Source: Paenibacillus sp. OVF10
GTDB lineage: Bacteria; Bacillota; Bacilli; Paenibacillales; Paenibacillaceae
Assembly: GCA_022836915.1 (NCBI GenBank)
Contig: CP094668.1
Span: 6,138,001-6,202,000 of the forward strand
Direction of reading: 5' to 3'
Length of the DNA: 64,000 nt
Shown in pieces: positions 56,641 through 64,000 of this stretch. A model generated the notes under the pieces. The model saw nothing but the letters and a program-made list of their open reading frames with translations, did no database searches and was not told the origin of the DNA. The position numbers and the translations under genes are program-made. The stretch's first letter is position 1, and each line of letters opens with the position of its first letter.

Positions 56641-57048
56641 ATGTTTTTTTCAATGAAATATGTGGTGGAGAATTATAATATAACTGCAAAGACACTTCGA
56701 TTTTATGAAGAGCAAGGGATATTACCGAATATTTCGCGCGACGAAAAAGGGAATAGAGTTTATACCGAACAACAAATCGATTGGATTTCTTTTATTCTTT
56801 GTCTCAAAGAAACAGGAATGCCGCTTTCTAAAATTAAAGACTACAAGGAATCTTATGAGATGGGGAACTCCACCTATTTAGAAAGAGAGGAAATGTTAAA
56901 GAAACATAAAAATGAATTACAAAAGAAAATCGAAGAAAGTTTGAAACATATGGAAGAAATAAATTATAAATTAGCTATGTATGAACTTCAAAAGATGAGG
57001 TTAGGAAAAATCCTAACCACAATTTTAAATGTCACGGCCTTGAGGTGA
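56641..57048 (+). CDS. MerR-family transcriptional regulator
   Basis: 135 residues. The winged helix ITAKTLRFYEEQGILPNISR, then YTEQQIDWISFILCLKETGM followed by PLSKIKDY is diagnostic; residues 80-120 form the dimerising coiled coil (EEMLKKHKNELQKKIEESLK). There are no metal-binding cysteines, so it belongs to the NmlR/AdhR-like group responding to electrophiles or redox stress. GGAGGC precedes the ATG. Divergent from the old-yellow-enzyme gene, which it probably controls. The 270 bases after it contain no gene I can support. Confidence 0.88.
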   Translation: MFFSMKYVVENYNITAKTLRFYEEQGILPNISRDEKGNRVYTEQQIDWISFILCLKETGMPLSKIKDYKESYEMGNSTYLEREEMLKKHKNELQKKIEESLKHMEEINYKLAMYELQKMRLGKILTTILNVTALR

Positions 57049-57318
57049 ACATTGTCGATACCAGGGGGATGAATCAAATATTCGGAATACTACAACTAAC
57101 AGATGAACAAACAAGAGCTCGAAATACCTATCCAGAAAAATAACCAGTCGCCTGTATCTACCTAGCGATTGGTTATAATCGTTTTAAAATCTGCATTTGT
57201 CCCAGTCATCCGTTTTTTTGAGGGAGTCTCCACAGTTTAAAACGTTAATCCTGACTACATTACTACTTTTGATTATATTTAAAAAAATCTACGTTAGAGC
57301 ACAGTAATACAAAGCAAC

Positions 57319-57915
57319 CTAGCGGGATTGCCGCTTTCGCCGGGACTGCCACGTCTCGATTGGTTCGTGATCATCTTCTTCGATCAGTTCCAGTGCTTCT
57401 TCCACTCTTCTGGCTTTGAATAACAGAATTAATTCCATCAGGTCTTCCCGGTCCAGCAGCTTCACTCCATTAACTGCTGCAAGCGTCCGACAGGCTTCGG
57501 TGTAACGAGCGGACGTTAATACAATTGACCGGTCGGCTTCATAATAACGCATGGATGTATATATCTCCTGCACTGCACTCAATCCTACGGGATGGTTCGC
57601 ACCATATCGCTTCGCTTGTATCACACTTCGTCTGCCTAGTCTATCAACAAACACCAGATCTGCCCCAAAATCCCGGCTGCTCGTTGTCTTATGCACCTCA
57701 TCGTACCCGAGCTCTTCGAATAAATGATAGAGATATAATTCAAATTCCGAACCATCCTCCATCTTGTCGATGTCCTTTATTGTGATCTTACGAGGATTGG
57801 CTTCACTTCGTATCCGTTGTCCGCGCCCGATAACACGCCGAATAATCCAGGCCAGCAGTAGTAATAAGACAATAATTCCTATGACCCATAGGGTCACATT
57901 TTCACTCCAGTTCAT
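57319..57915 (-). CDS. Membrane-anchored Mrr-like restriction endonuclease-fold protein
   Basis: 198 residues. One N-terminal helix (VTLWVIGIIVLLLLLAWIIR, about 7-26) anchors the protein. Residues 48-160 are Mrr_cat: GSEFELYLYHLFEELGYDEV, then DFGADLVFVDRLGRRSVIQA followed by KRY, with the D-(Q)xK nuclease residues in place. AAGGAG precedes the ATG. No partner methyltransferase is nearby, so classical restriction is unlikely; such proteins may cut methylated or damaged DNA. Activity is not proven. Confidence 0.82.
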   Translation of the reverse strand: MNWSENVTLWVIGIIVLLLLLAWIIRRVIGRGQRIRSEANPRKITIKDIDKMEDGSEFELYLYHLFEELGYDEVHKTTSSRDFGADLVFVDRLGRRSVIQAKRYGANHPVGLSAVQEIYTSMRYYEADRSIVLTSARYTEACRTLAAVNGVKLLDREDLMELILLFKARRVEEALELIEEDDHEPIETWQSRRKRQSR

Positions 57916-58176
57916 AGCTGTTCTCCTTGTTCATTTCCTATGTTCTATCCAACGTCTTACGCAGAAATGGCTTGTCACCGCACTAAATATATCAGACTTC
58001 CACCTTCATCGAAAGAAGATGAATTCCCTGTAACTGTTACACTTCACCAAACATGGTTATTTCGACAAACCAATGATAAAAGGTTACAGTGTGTTCGGTT
58101 GAATTCAGCTTGACTTTAATGGTAAAATTCAACAATCGGTTCTATTTTGAACCGAAGAAGAAAGGTGGTTTATCAC

Positions 58177-59448
58177 TTGCATACATTGACCAAACACAAG
58201 TCCAAAACATGGGCTGCCCTAATTCTTAGCGGCATGCTCCTCTTCACCATGAATACAACGAGTTACGCCGCTGCCTCTACCGAATCCATGCCCAAACCGG
58301 CGTGGACGTCATCTTCCCTGATGTTATCTGAGGCCAATACGGAAAAAGATGTCCTGATCAAGGGAATCCATGCCGTGCCATCCAAAAATCTTGTATATGT
58401 ACATGCCTCCCAGCCCGTAACGAAAACAAGCAGCAAAACAACACTGGACTGGCAACTGGACTCTCTCCAAGCATTCGATGCTACAACTGGACAATTGAAG
58501 TGGAATACGATATTCCATGAGAAAAGTGGTCCTTATACCACCTACTCCGATTCGGTATATGCCAGCAACGGTACAGCTTATGTGTATATGGAATATTCGG
58601 ACAAAACCAAAAAATTGTACTCATTCAATACATCTGGTAAAACCAACTGGGTCAAAACGGTGAATTCACCTGCAAGCATATCCCTATTGGATAACGATAC
58701 GCTGATGGTTGCTTCAAGTCAGGGCGTGCAATCGAATGGTTCGGTTCGCTCCGCCATCTCGTTATATGACAAAAAGGGCAAGCTGATTACTGAAAAAACC
58801 ATCATCGGTAACGTGCTTAAGGCTGATCATGGTCGAATTGTAGTGGATGCCAGTAAACAAACCAAGGTAGGCAACTTCTGGCAGCAAGCTGCGAATCCCA
58901 AAGTGGAGATCTATGATCGTACGTTGAATCGTCTGTCCTTCTACCAATTCCCTGCCAATGCAAATACATTAGGAGATGGTGGCGGTGAATCCCTGGCCAT
59001 TCTGGACGATGGTTCCATCATTATGCGCGCCAATTTTGAGAACACAGGTAACCGACTGATGGGCTTTGGCATCGATGGCAAGCTTGCTTGGGGACGTGCC
59101 ATTGCTGGTGATGCCTACATTCAGACGGCTGGAAACGGTTATACAGTCTTTACAGGGCAGAAGCTGGAATTGTACACGATGAAAGGTAAAGTGACCGAGC
59201 GTACATTCAAGGACGCACAGCCTGCATTGATGCATGTCGACCAGACACAGGATGGTCAGTATCAGCTTGATTTTTCCAAAACAGGATACATTCTTGATCC
59301 ACAGACGCTGGAAGACGTGCATATCTACATGACCAGTGCCTCGGTTCCTTCATTAGAAGGTGTCTCTACTTATGTGGATGATGTCATCTATTCCATGAAC
59401 AATGAGACATTGTCCAAATATGTACTGAAGTCCAATTCTGCAAAATAA
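58177..59448 (+). CDS. Secreted PQQ-like beta-propeller protein
   Basis: 423 residues with a TTG start eight bases after AAGGTGG; other starts upstream have no such site. Signal peptide with helix AALILSGMLLFTMNTT and likely cleavage after SYA. The mature part has repeated propeller-like strands with the pattern LxAFDxxTGxLKW (SLQAFDATTGQLKWNTIF, KLYSFNTSGKTNWVKTV, RLMGFGIDGKLAWGRAI). No catalytic residues are recognised; it may be a surface scaffold protein. Confidence 0.72.
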   Translation: MHTLTKHKSKTWAALILSGMLLFTMNTTSYAAASTESMPKPAWTSSSLMLSEANTEKDVLIKGIHAVPSKNLVYVHASQPVTKTSSKTTLDWQLDSLQAFDATTGQLKWNTIFHEKSGPYTTYSDSVYASNGTAYVYMEYSDKTKKLYSFNTSGKTNWVKTVNSPASISLLDNDTLMVASSQGVQSNGSVRSAISLYDKKGKLITEKTIIGNVLKADHGRIVVDASKQTKVGNFWQQAANPKVEIYDRTLNRLSFYQFPANANTLGDGGGESLAILDDGSIIMRANFENTGNRLMGFGIDGKLAWGRAIAGDAYIQTAGNGYTVFTGQKLELYTMKGKVTERTFKDAQPALMHVDQTQDGQYQLDFSKTGYILDPQTLEDVHIYMTSASVPSLEGVSTYVDDVIYSMNNETLSKYVLKSNSAK

Positions 59449-59510
59449 CAAAAGAGTCTTTCCGGCTCTTTATCGTATACCAATGAACCGAACTAAATAC
59501 TCGATCTAAT

Positions 59511-59554
59511 AATAAGCCGGGAGAGTTCCATAAGGAGCTCTCCCGGCTTATTCA
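59511..59554. terminator. Bidirectional terminator between the propeller gene and msrA
   Basis: AATAAGCCGGGAGAG pairs with CTCTCCCGGCTTATT around an 11-base loop, a long near-perfect stem between convergent genes. Confidence 0.85.
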
Positions 59555-59573
59555 TCGGCAGGATAGAATCATC

Positions 59574-60089
59574 CTATTTCCAATTCTCGTCTATAAATTC
59601 GTCCCGTCCGGATAACGCACGGTCTTCCTTATAATGTTTTTCGTTTTTCTTGTGGTAATCCTGATGATAGTCTTCAGCCGGATAGAATACAGCTGCATCG
59701 CGAATTTCCGTAACAATCGGTTGACTGAATCGTCCGCTGGCTGCCAGTTCCTGTTTGGACTGTTCAGCAAGCTCACGTTGACGTTCATTATGCACAAAGA
59801 TTGCCGTACGGTACTGTGTCCCTCGATCCTGGAACTGACCTCCGTCATCCGTGGGATCAATCTGCGGCCAGTATAGCTCCAGCAGTCGTTCATAAGGAAA
59901 TACATCGGGATCAAATGTAATTTCAACCACTTCGACATGACCGGTCTCCCCGGTTTTGACCTGCTCATATGTTGGATTTTCGACGTGGCCGCCAGCATAA
60001 CCTGATATAATGCCATGAATGCCCGGTTGTTCTTCAAACGGTGTAACCATACACCAGAAACATCCGCCGGCGAATGTAGCTTTTTCCAT
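59574..60089 (-). CDS. msrA: Peptide-methionine (S)-S-oxide reductase
   Basis: 171 residues from the ATG at 60089, eight bases after GAGGGG. The active-site GGCFWCMVTPFEEQPG starts at residue 8; GYAGGHVENPTYEQVKTGET (near 31) and HVEVVEITFDPD are conserved, and YHQDYHKKNEKHY lies near the C-terminus. It repairs methionine-S-sulfoxide in proteins using thioredoxin. There is no fused MsrB domain. A structured dispersed repeat lies about 30 bases upstream. Confidence 0.93.
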   Translation of the reverse strand: MEKATFAGGCFWCMVTPFEEQPGIHGIISGYAGGHVENPTYEQVKTGETGHVEVVEITFDPDVFPYERLLELYWPQIDPTDDGGQFQDRGTQYRTAIFVHNERQRELAEQSKQELAASGRFSQPIVTEIRDAAVFYPAEDYHQDYHKKNEKHYKEDRALSGRDEFIDENWK

Positions 60090-60120
60090 TCCGTTCATCC
60101 CCTCTTATCTAAACTACCTT

Positions 60121-60325
60121 TTACACTTACCACTCCGATGACAGAACAACCTTCTGATCTCTGTTATCCCCAGATTTTTTATATTTGGCTTTACAAGGAG
60201 AAAATCTGGTGATAAAGGCGAGTGTATGCTTTCGAAGCAGCTTTCTTGCAGAAAGCTTTTAGCTCCACTTCTTCAGGTTATTTCTGCCCTCTACGTTCTC
60301 GTGTAAATGTTTAGTCCAATTTATA
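60121..60325. repeat. Dispersed intergenic element, copy B
   Basis: Homologous to 18158-18316 in the same orientation, about 70-75% identical by eye in the shared blocks. The core hairpin is TTATCCCCAGATTTT/AAAATCTGGTGATAA; one stem pair changed from G-C in copy A to T-A here, a compensatory substitution. It carries an additional AGCTTTC/GAAAGCT hairpin absent from copy A. Confidence 0.75.
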
Positions 60326-60366
60326 TAGATAGCTAATATGCATATCTTCATATATTCTAAAACAAC

Positions 60367-60412
60367 AAGAGGTTGATTGAAAGCCATGGTTATGGCTCTC
60401 AATCAACCTCTT
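60367..60412. terminator. Strong hairpin downstream of the GlsB-type gene
   Basis: AAGAGGTTGATTGA pairs with TCAATCAACCTCTT and AGCCA with TGGCT inside, a 19-pair stem. T-rich flanks are weak, so it may be a terminator or only a stabilising hairpin. Confidence 0.55.
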
Positions 60413-60464
60413 CATTGATAATGCATATGGCTGACAACTTATTCAAGAAATTATCTTGAAATGG

Positions 60465-60722
60465 TTACCCGCGACTACGTCCCATCGAACGGAAGATCAA
60501 GCTTACGATGGCTACAAGAACGATCGCACCAATCAATGCTGGTACAATATGGAATCCGCCCATCTCAGGACCCATATCGCCCAAGATTACTCCACCTAAC
60601 CATCCACCGATGAAACCAGCAATGATGTTACCAATAACACCACCTGGAATGTCACGACCAACGATCAAACCTGCCAACCATCCAATGATACCACCGATAA
60701 TTAATGACCATAACCAACCCAT
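60465..60722 (-). CDS. GlsB/YeaQ/YmgE-family stress-response membrane protein
   Basis: 85 residues, starting MGWLWSLIIGGIIGWLAGLI at the ATG seven bases after GAGGTG. Three glycine-rich membrane helices, with NIIAGFIGGWLGGVILGD typical of transglycosylase-associated proteins. Such proteins are often stress-induced; a precise function is not known. The 300 bases upstream (60732-61030) hold no gene I can support. Confidence 0.88.
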   Translation of the reverse strand: MGWLWSLIIGGIIGWLAGLIVGRDIPGGVIGNIIAGFIGGWLGGVILGDMGPEMGGFHIVPALIGAIVLVAIVSLIFRSMGRSRG

Positions 60723-61030
60723 ATCATTCACCTCTAATTAAAGTTTTTGTTGTTGTCTGTCTACTATTAACCGCTACAGAAGCATTTAAACAATTGGCAT
60801 AAAAATTTTTGCATATTACCTTTTGTCCCCATGCATCTTCCTCTGCAAAACAAGCCTTAGTCAGGTATGGAACAGATCGCGTTACTTTCCGGCATCTCAC
60901 TAGCTCAGGGCTGCGTTATGTACCTCCCGAAAGTCATTGTATGTTAGAGCAGACAAGGTTAGTATCACCAATTGAGGTAGGATTATTTATAAAATTGCGT
61001 CATATTATAGGATGGATGGGTTAGGTCTGA

Positions 61031-62334
61031 TCAATAAAAGCCTGCACGGCCCTTACCTGGCTGCGCCAGCCAAGTATGTTTATGGCTCTTATCCAGCTCG
61101 CCACGCATCGACTGAATGACTTTTACAATGTCTGTCTGTCCATTCTGATGCCATTCGAGCGCAACGCTCACATACAACTCACCCAGCTGCGCAAGAGAAA
61201 ACGTGTCGGTCAGACGAGCAGCTTCAATTGTTCCTTCTTCACCCGCAAATACGGTGAAGCCTCGTTGGCGCAAGTATTGCAGGCGCAGCGCTTCATCTGG
61301 CAGCGGAATTTCGTAAGCTCGGTCAAACCGTCCAGCACGGTTCATGAGGCCCGGATCTATTTTCTCCGGATAATTCGTTGTCCCGATCAGGAAGATGCCT
61401 TCTTTGGACGTAGCTCCATCCAGTGTATTCAGGAAAAGGAACGGACTTCATCCGGCATCGAATCGATATCCTCAATGATCAGTACCATGGGTGCCAACCG
61501 CTTGGCAGCCTCGAACACTTCACGCACCGATTCACTGTTGGTATACTCTGTAATCTGCCAATACGCAGCCGGGCCCGGGATACTTCCCGCAATGGATTTT
61601 ACCAACGTGGTCTTACCATTCCCTGGATGCCCATACAATAAAATGCCCCGTTTGTACGGGATATCATAATCTCGGTAAAAAGAACGATCCGCTTCGAAAA
61701 ACTGATCCAGCGAGCGGAAAATATCCTGCTTGATCTGTGCCGAGAGAACAACATCCTCTCTTCCCACGGAACGAGTGATGGATTCCACATGGCGATCGCT
61801 ACCATTCCGGGCATCGGTGTAGACCGTTACTTTTTTCATATTTTGCTGACGTTCCCGTTCCCGGACACTTCCCAGAAATTGCTTCATCTCCTCATCACCG
61901 ACGGCAAAGACAAAGTCTTCACTGTAGATCCCGTTCTCTCGGAAAAACGGAACCCGCACAAGTGCTACGCCCCATTTCGGATAAGCAAATACGTTATTGC
62001 GAATGGAGTAATGCACACCATAAGTGGGTACATCTCCATCATCGTCGTAATGCAACGTCTGAAGCTCCAGATCCTCGAATATGCGGGCTACCAATTCCAC
62101 TTCGTCACTGCCATTTTGCAAGTCTTCCCGGAGTAACTCCCAGTATTCATTGTTCGGGTCAGAACTGGCATAAAGCTTGTACTCAACTCCATAGCGCTGG
62201 AGGAGCGCCTCACTGATTCCACGAATCAGCCTTGAATAGATGGCGTACCCTTCCACTCGAATTCGGGTATCATGTTGTTCGTCATAGGTATAGATCGCCT
62301 GGGTTGGATCTGTTTGTTTTTCGTTTATTGTCAT
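61031..62334 (-). CDS. BCS1-like AAA ATPase coupled to rtcB (one frame break)
   Basis: Reconstruction gives 434 residues. Walker A is YGHPGNGKTTLV (near 240), Walker B MVLIIEDIDSMPDE (near 285). One base added at A4 61434-61437 gives VRSFFLNTLDGATSKEGIFL and IGTTNYPEKIDPGLMNRAGR followed by FDR, supplying sensor 1 and the arginine finger. The first 190 residues are a specific N domain with no known motif. The ATG shares one base with the rtcB stop (TAATG), so translation is coupled. It may remodel RtcB or its RNA or protein targets; this is inference. Confidence 0.82.
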
Positions 62335-63796
62335 TATTTCGCTCCCTTTACCGCTACAAGCGGTTTGCATTTGGCTACAACTTGAGCCAGGCCTGCGCCG
62401 GTAACACTGTCTATAATTTCATCTACATTTTTATAAGCCTGAGGTGATTCATCAATAATGGATTCAAGTGAGCGTTGGTTTACCACGATCTCATCTTCTG
62501 TACCCACACCCAGTGCCGTTGCAAAATCTTCCACGCTAATCAATCGTTTCGTTGCCGTCCGTGAACGGATGCGACCCGCACCGTGACATATTGAATAATA
62601 ATTATCAGCCCCCTGCGGCTGACCTACCATGATATATGAAGCAGTTCCCATGGAACCGGGAATAAGCGCCGGATGTCCTGTTGCCAGATAAGGCTTTGGA
62701 TTGTCCGGGTGACCTGCCGGCAACGCACGTGTTGCCCCTTTGCGATGCACAAAAACGGAGCCTTGGTCTACATGAGATTCCTCCCAGGCATAGTTGTGCA
62801 TCAGATCGTATAACGTACGAAATTCACATTTGGAGCCAAACACATCCCGGAATGCTTCGCGAATAGCATACGCAATCAGATGACGATTGACAACAGCGTA
62901 ATTTAATGCAGAATACATCATGTTCACATAATGACGACCTTCCGCATGCTCCAGTGGAGCAAATACCAGTCTGGGATCGGATGTACCCAGGTTAAACCGC
63001 TGCATGACTTTGGCAATCGCTGACGAACTCGTCTGACTTACATAACCACCCCATGCACGAGAGCCGGAATGAATCATGACCACGACCTGTCCATCATACA
63101 ATCCCCAAGCTTCGGCGATTTCACGATTCTCTTCAGCGATCTCAATCGCCTGGATCTCGGCAAAATGATTTCCCCACCCAGTGTTCCAAGCTGACGATGC
63201 GAACGATGCCACGTCATATCAGGAACGTGGTTTAACACATCCTCATCGTAACTAAACTTGCTGCTTTCCACATGTGTCATCGAGGTTGATTTTTTCGGTG
63301 TATAGCTGTCCGGAATATACTTTTTGGGTAAACCATGCAGCCCTTTACGAACAATATGCTCCAGTCTTATATCCGAGTAATGACCTCGCTGGTTTGCCTC
63401 CATCGGCAATACTTTCTCAATGGCCTTGACGAGTTTACGGCGGAGCTTGATGTCTTTCAATTCGTCCTTGTGCAAGTTTGTCATATGCACTCGCATGCCA
63501 CAGCCAATGTCACTGCCAACAATGGAAGGAGAAACGTATCCGCTCTGCGCATCCCACACGGCTGTCGTTCCAATGCACGTACCTACACCGACGTGTACGT
63601 CTGGCGTGTAACTCATATAAGAGATTCCCGGAATCTGCAGATTATTGTTTGCCATCTCGAATACCTTGTAATCGAGCGAGGAGAAGAGCTGTTGCGCCGC
63701 ATATACGGTTAGGTTGCCTGCAGACAATTTTACTTCATGCCGGTAGCCACCTGCGATTTCATTTGGATTAGTAAATAAATTAAATTCTGTATTCAT
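62334..63796 (-). CDS. rtcB: RtcB-family RNA-splicing ligase (one frame break)
   Basis: Reconstruction gives 487 residues. One base added at C4 63172-63175 restores HRSHRQLGTLGGGNHFAEIQ, the metal-binding core. Other RtcB landmarks are TPDVHVGVGTCIGTTAVW (near 65), VGSDIGCGMRVHM (near 94), MIHSGSRAWG (near 240) and NYYSICHGAGRIRS (near 400), with the guanylated histidine in CHGAGR. RtcB joins RNA 2',3'-cyclic phosphate or 3'-phosphate ends to 5'-OH ends using GTP and Mn2+. Translationally coupled to the AAA ATPase gene; AAGGAA precedes the start. Confidence 0.88.
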
Positions 63797-63826
63797 AAAA
63801 GTGTATTATTCCTTCCTGTACGTTCA

Positions 63827-63896
63827 GCAAATTCGGTTTGCTGATTTATCTGTAAAATAAAACTAAAAAAAGCCATAGGCTAATCGCCCATGACTT
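63827..63896 (-). promoter_or_regulatory. Leader or terminator region upstream of rtcB
   Basis: On the minus strand AAGTCATGGGC pairs completely, with two G-U wobbles, with GCCTATGGCTT and is followed by TTTTTTT, 69 bases before the rtcB start. A small hairpin CAGCAAA/TTTGCTG follows at 63827-63846. It is either the terminator of a gene beyond the right edge or an attenuator of rtcB. A further CAGCAT/ATGCTG hairpin lies near 63930. Confidence 0.5.
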
Positions 63897-64000
63897 CTAC
63901 TGAATGACAATAACGGAGAACAGAGCAGCATAAACATGCTGTGTGTCTGTCATCCATCGCTATAATATAAGCGAAGAACGCATATCGATTATAAAAACCG

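Noticed and set aside
57049..57142. Short frame after merR ending QLTDEQTRARNTYPEK
   Set aside because: It reads like a possible C-terminal remnant of a gene, but there is no start and I do not recognise the family.
60809..61024. Plus-strand frame of 71 codons in the gap before the AAA gene
   Set aside because: No ribosome binding site, unremarkable composition and no recognisable similarity; treated as chance.
1..64000. CRISPR arrays, tRNA or rRNA genes, transposases, prophage genes
   Set aside because: No regularly spaced repeats, no tRNA-like cloverleafs and no such proteins were seen on either strand.

Overview
The window looks like chromosomal DNA of a Paenibacillus (Bacillota, moderate GC). 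The evidence is strong AGGAGG-type ribosome binding sites, Bacillus-type cre sites, YesM/YesN two-component proteins, Lpl-type sugar transporters that lack their own ATPase, and many small GNAT, DinB and DUF1361 genes. I see no rRNA, tRNA, CRISPR array, insertion sequence or prophage. It reads as ordinary Paenibacillus backbone rich in carbohydrate-use and transport loci.

Layout. 1-5.3 kb: a truncated flavin monooxygenase, two MFS exporters (one paired with an ArsR-like regulator that has a perfect palindromic operator) and a frameshifted GNAT. 5.4-13 kb: a fructan/sucrose operon on the minus strand (LplB-like permease, LplC-like permease, binding lipoprotein, GH32 beta-fructosidase, ROK fructokinase) with a divergent LacI regulator. 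13-16 kb: purine nucleoside phosphorylase, a 56-residue membrane protein, and an intracellular GH10 xylanase behind a perfect cre site. 16-29.4 kb: a run of small accessory enzymes (phosphotransferase, DinB proteins, several GNATs, isochorismatase, GrpB, NUDIX, phosphoesterase), interrupted by a GH43 xylosidase/arabinosidase with a divergent ArsR-like regulator. 29.4-34 kb: amidohydrolase, Ogt and AlkD alkylation repair, MgtE. 33.8-42.4 kb: a monosaccharide ABC transporter (permease, ATPase, ChvE-like protein) next to its probable sensor (membrane-bound sugar-binding protein, YesM-type kinase, YesN-type regulator), with three cre-like sites. 42.5-49 kb: LysE/AraC pair, PAP2 phosphatase, GH1 6-phospho-beta-glucosidase with a divergent WYL regulator, methyltransferase. 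49-57 kb: two related small proteins, a TPR regulator divergent from fabV, a YcaQ-like protein, and an old-yellow-enzyme gene divergent from a MerR regulator. 57-64 kb: membrane-anchored Mrr-like nuclease, beta-propeller-like secreted protein, MsrA, GlsB-type protein, and an rtcB gene translationally coupled to a BCS1-like AAA ATPase.

How genes work together. Polymer-derived oligosaccharides are imported by ATPase-less Lpl-type systems or the Mms-type system and cut inside the cell by GH32, GH10, GH43 and GH1 enzymes that have no signal peptide. CcpA probably ties xylanase and monosaccharide uptake to glucose status through the cre sites.

Two features stand out. First, at least 21 frame breaks occur in 16 otherwise intact conserved genes. 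Almost all are repaired by adding one base to a homopolymer, and every repaired gene has a plausible full length. This is the signature of systematic homopolymer undercalling in the read or assembly, not of mass gene decay, so several proteins here must be reconstructed across frames; I did so and list the joined genes. Second, a dispersed intergenic element occurs at about 18.2 kb and 60.2 kb, with a degenerate third copy at 4.7 kb. It has conserved stems with a compensatory base change and looks like a structured RNA or mobile repeat. The rtcB-AAA pair is the most interesting protein-level system.
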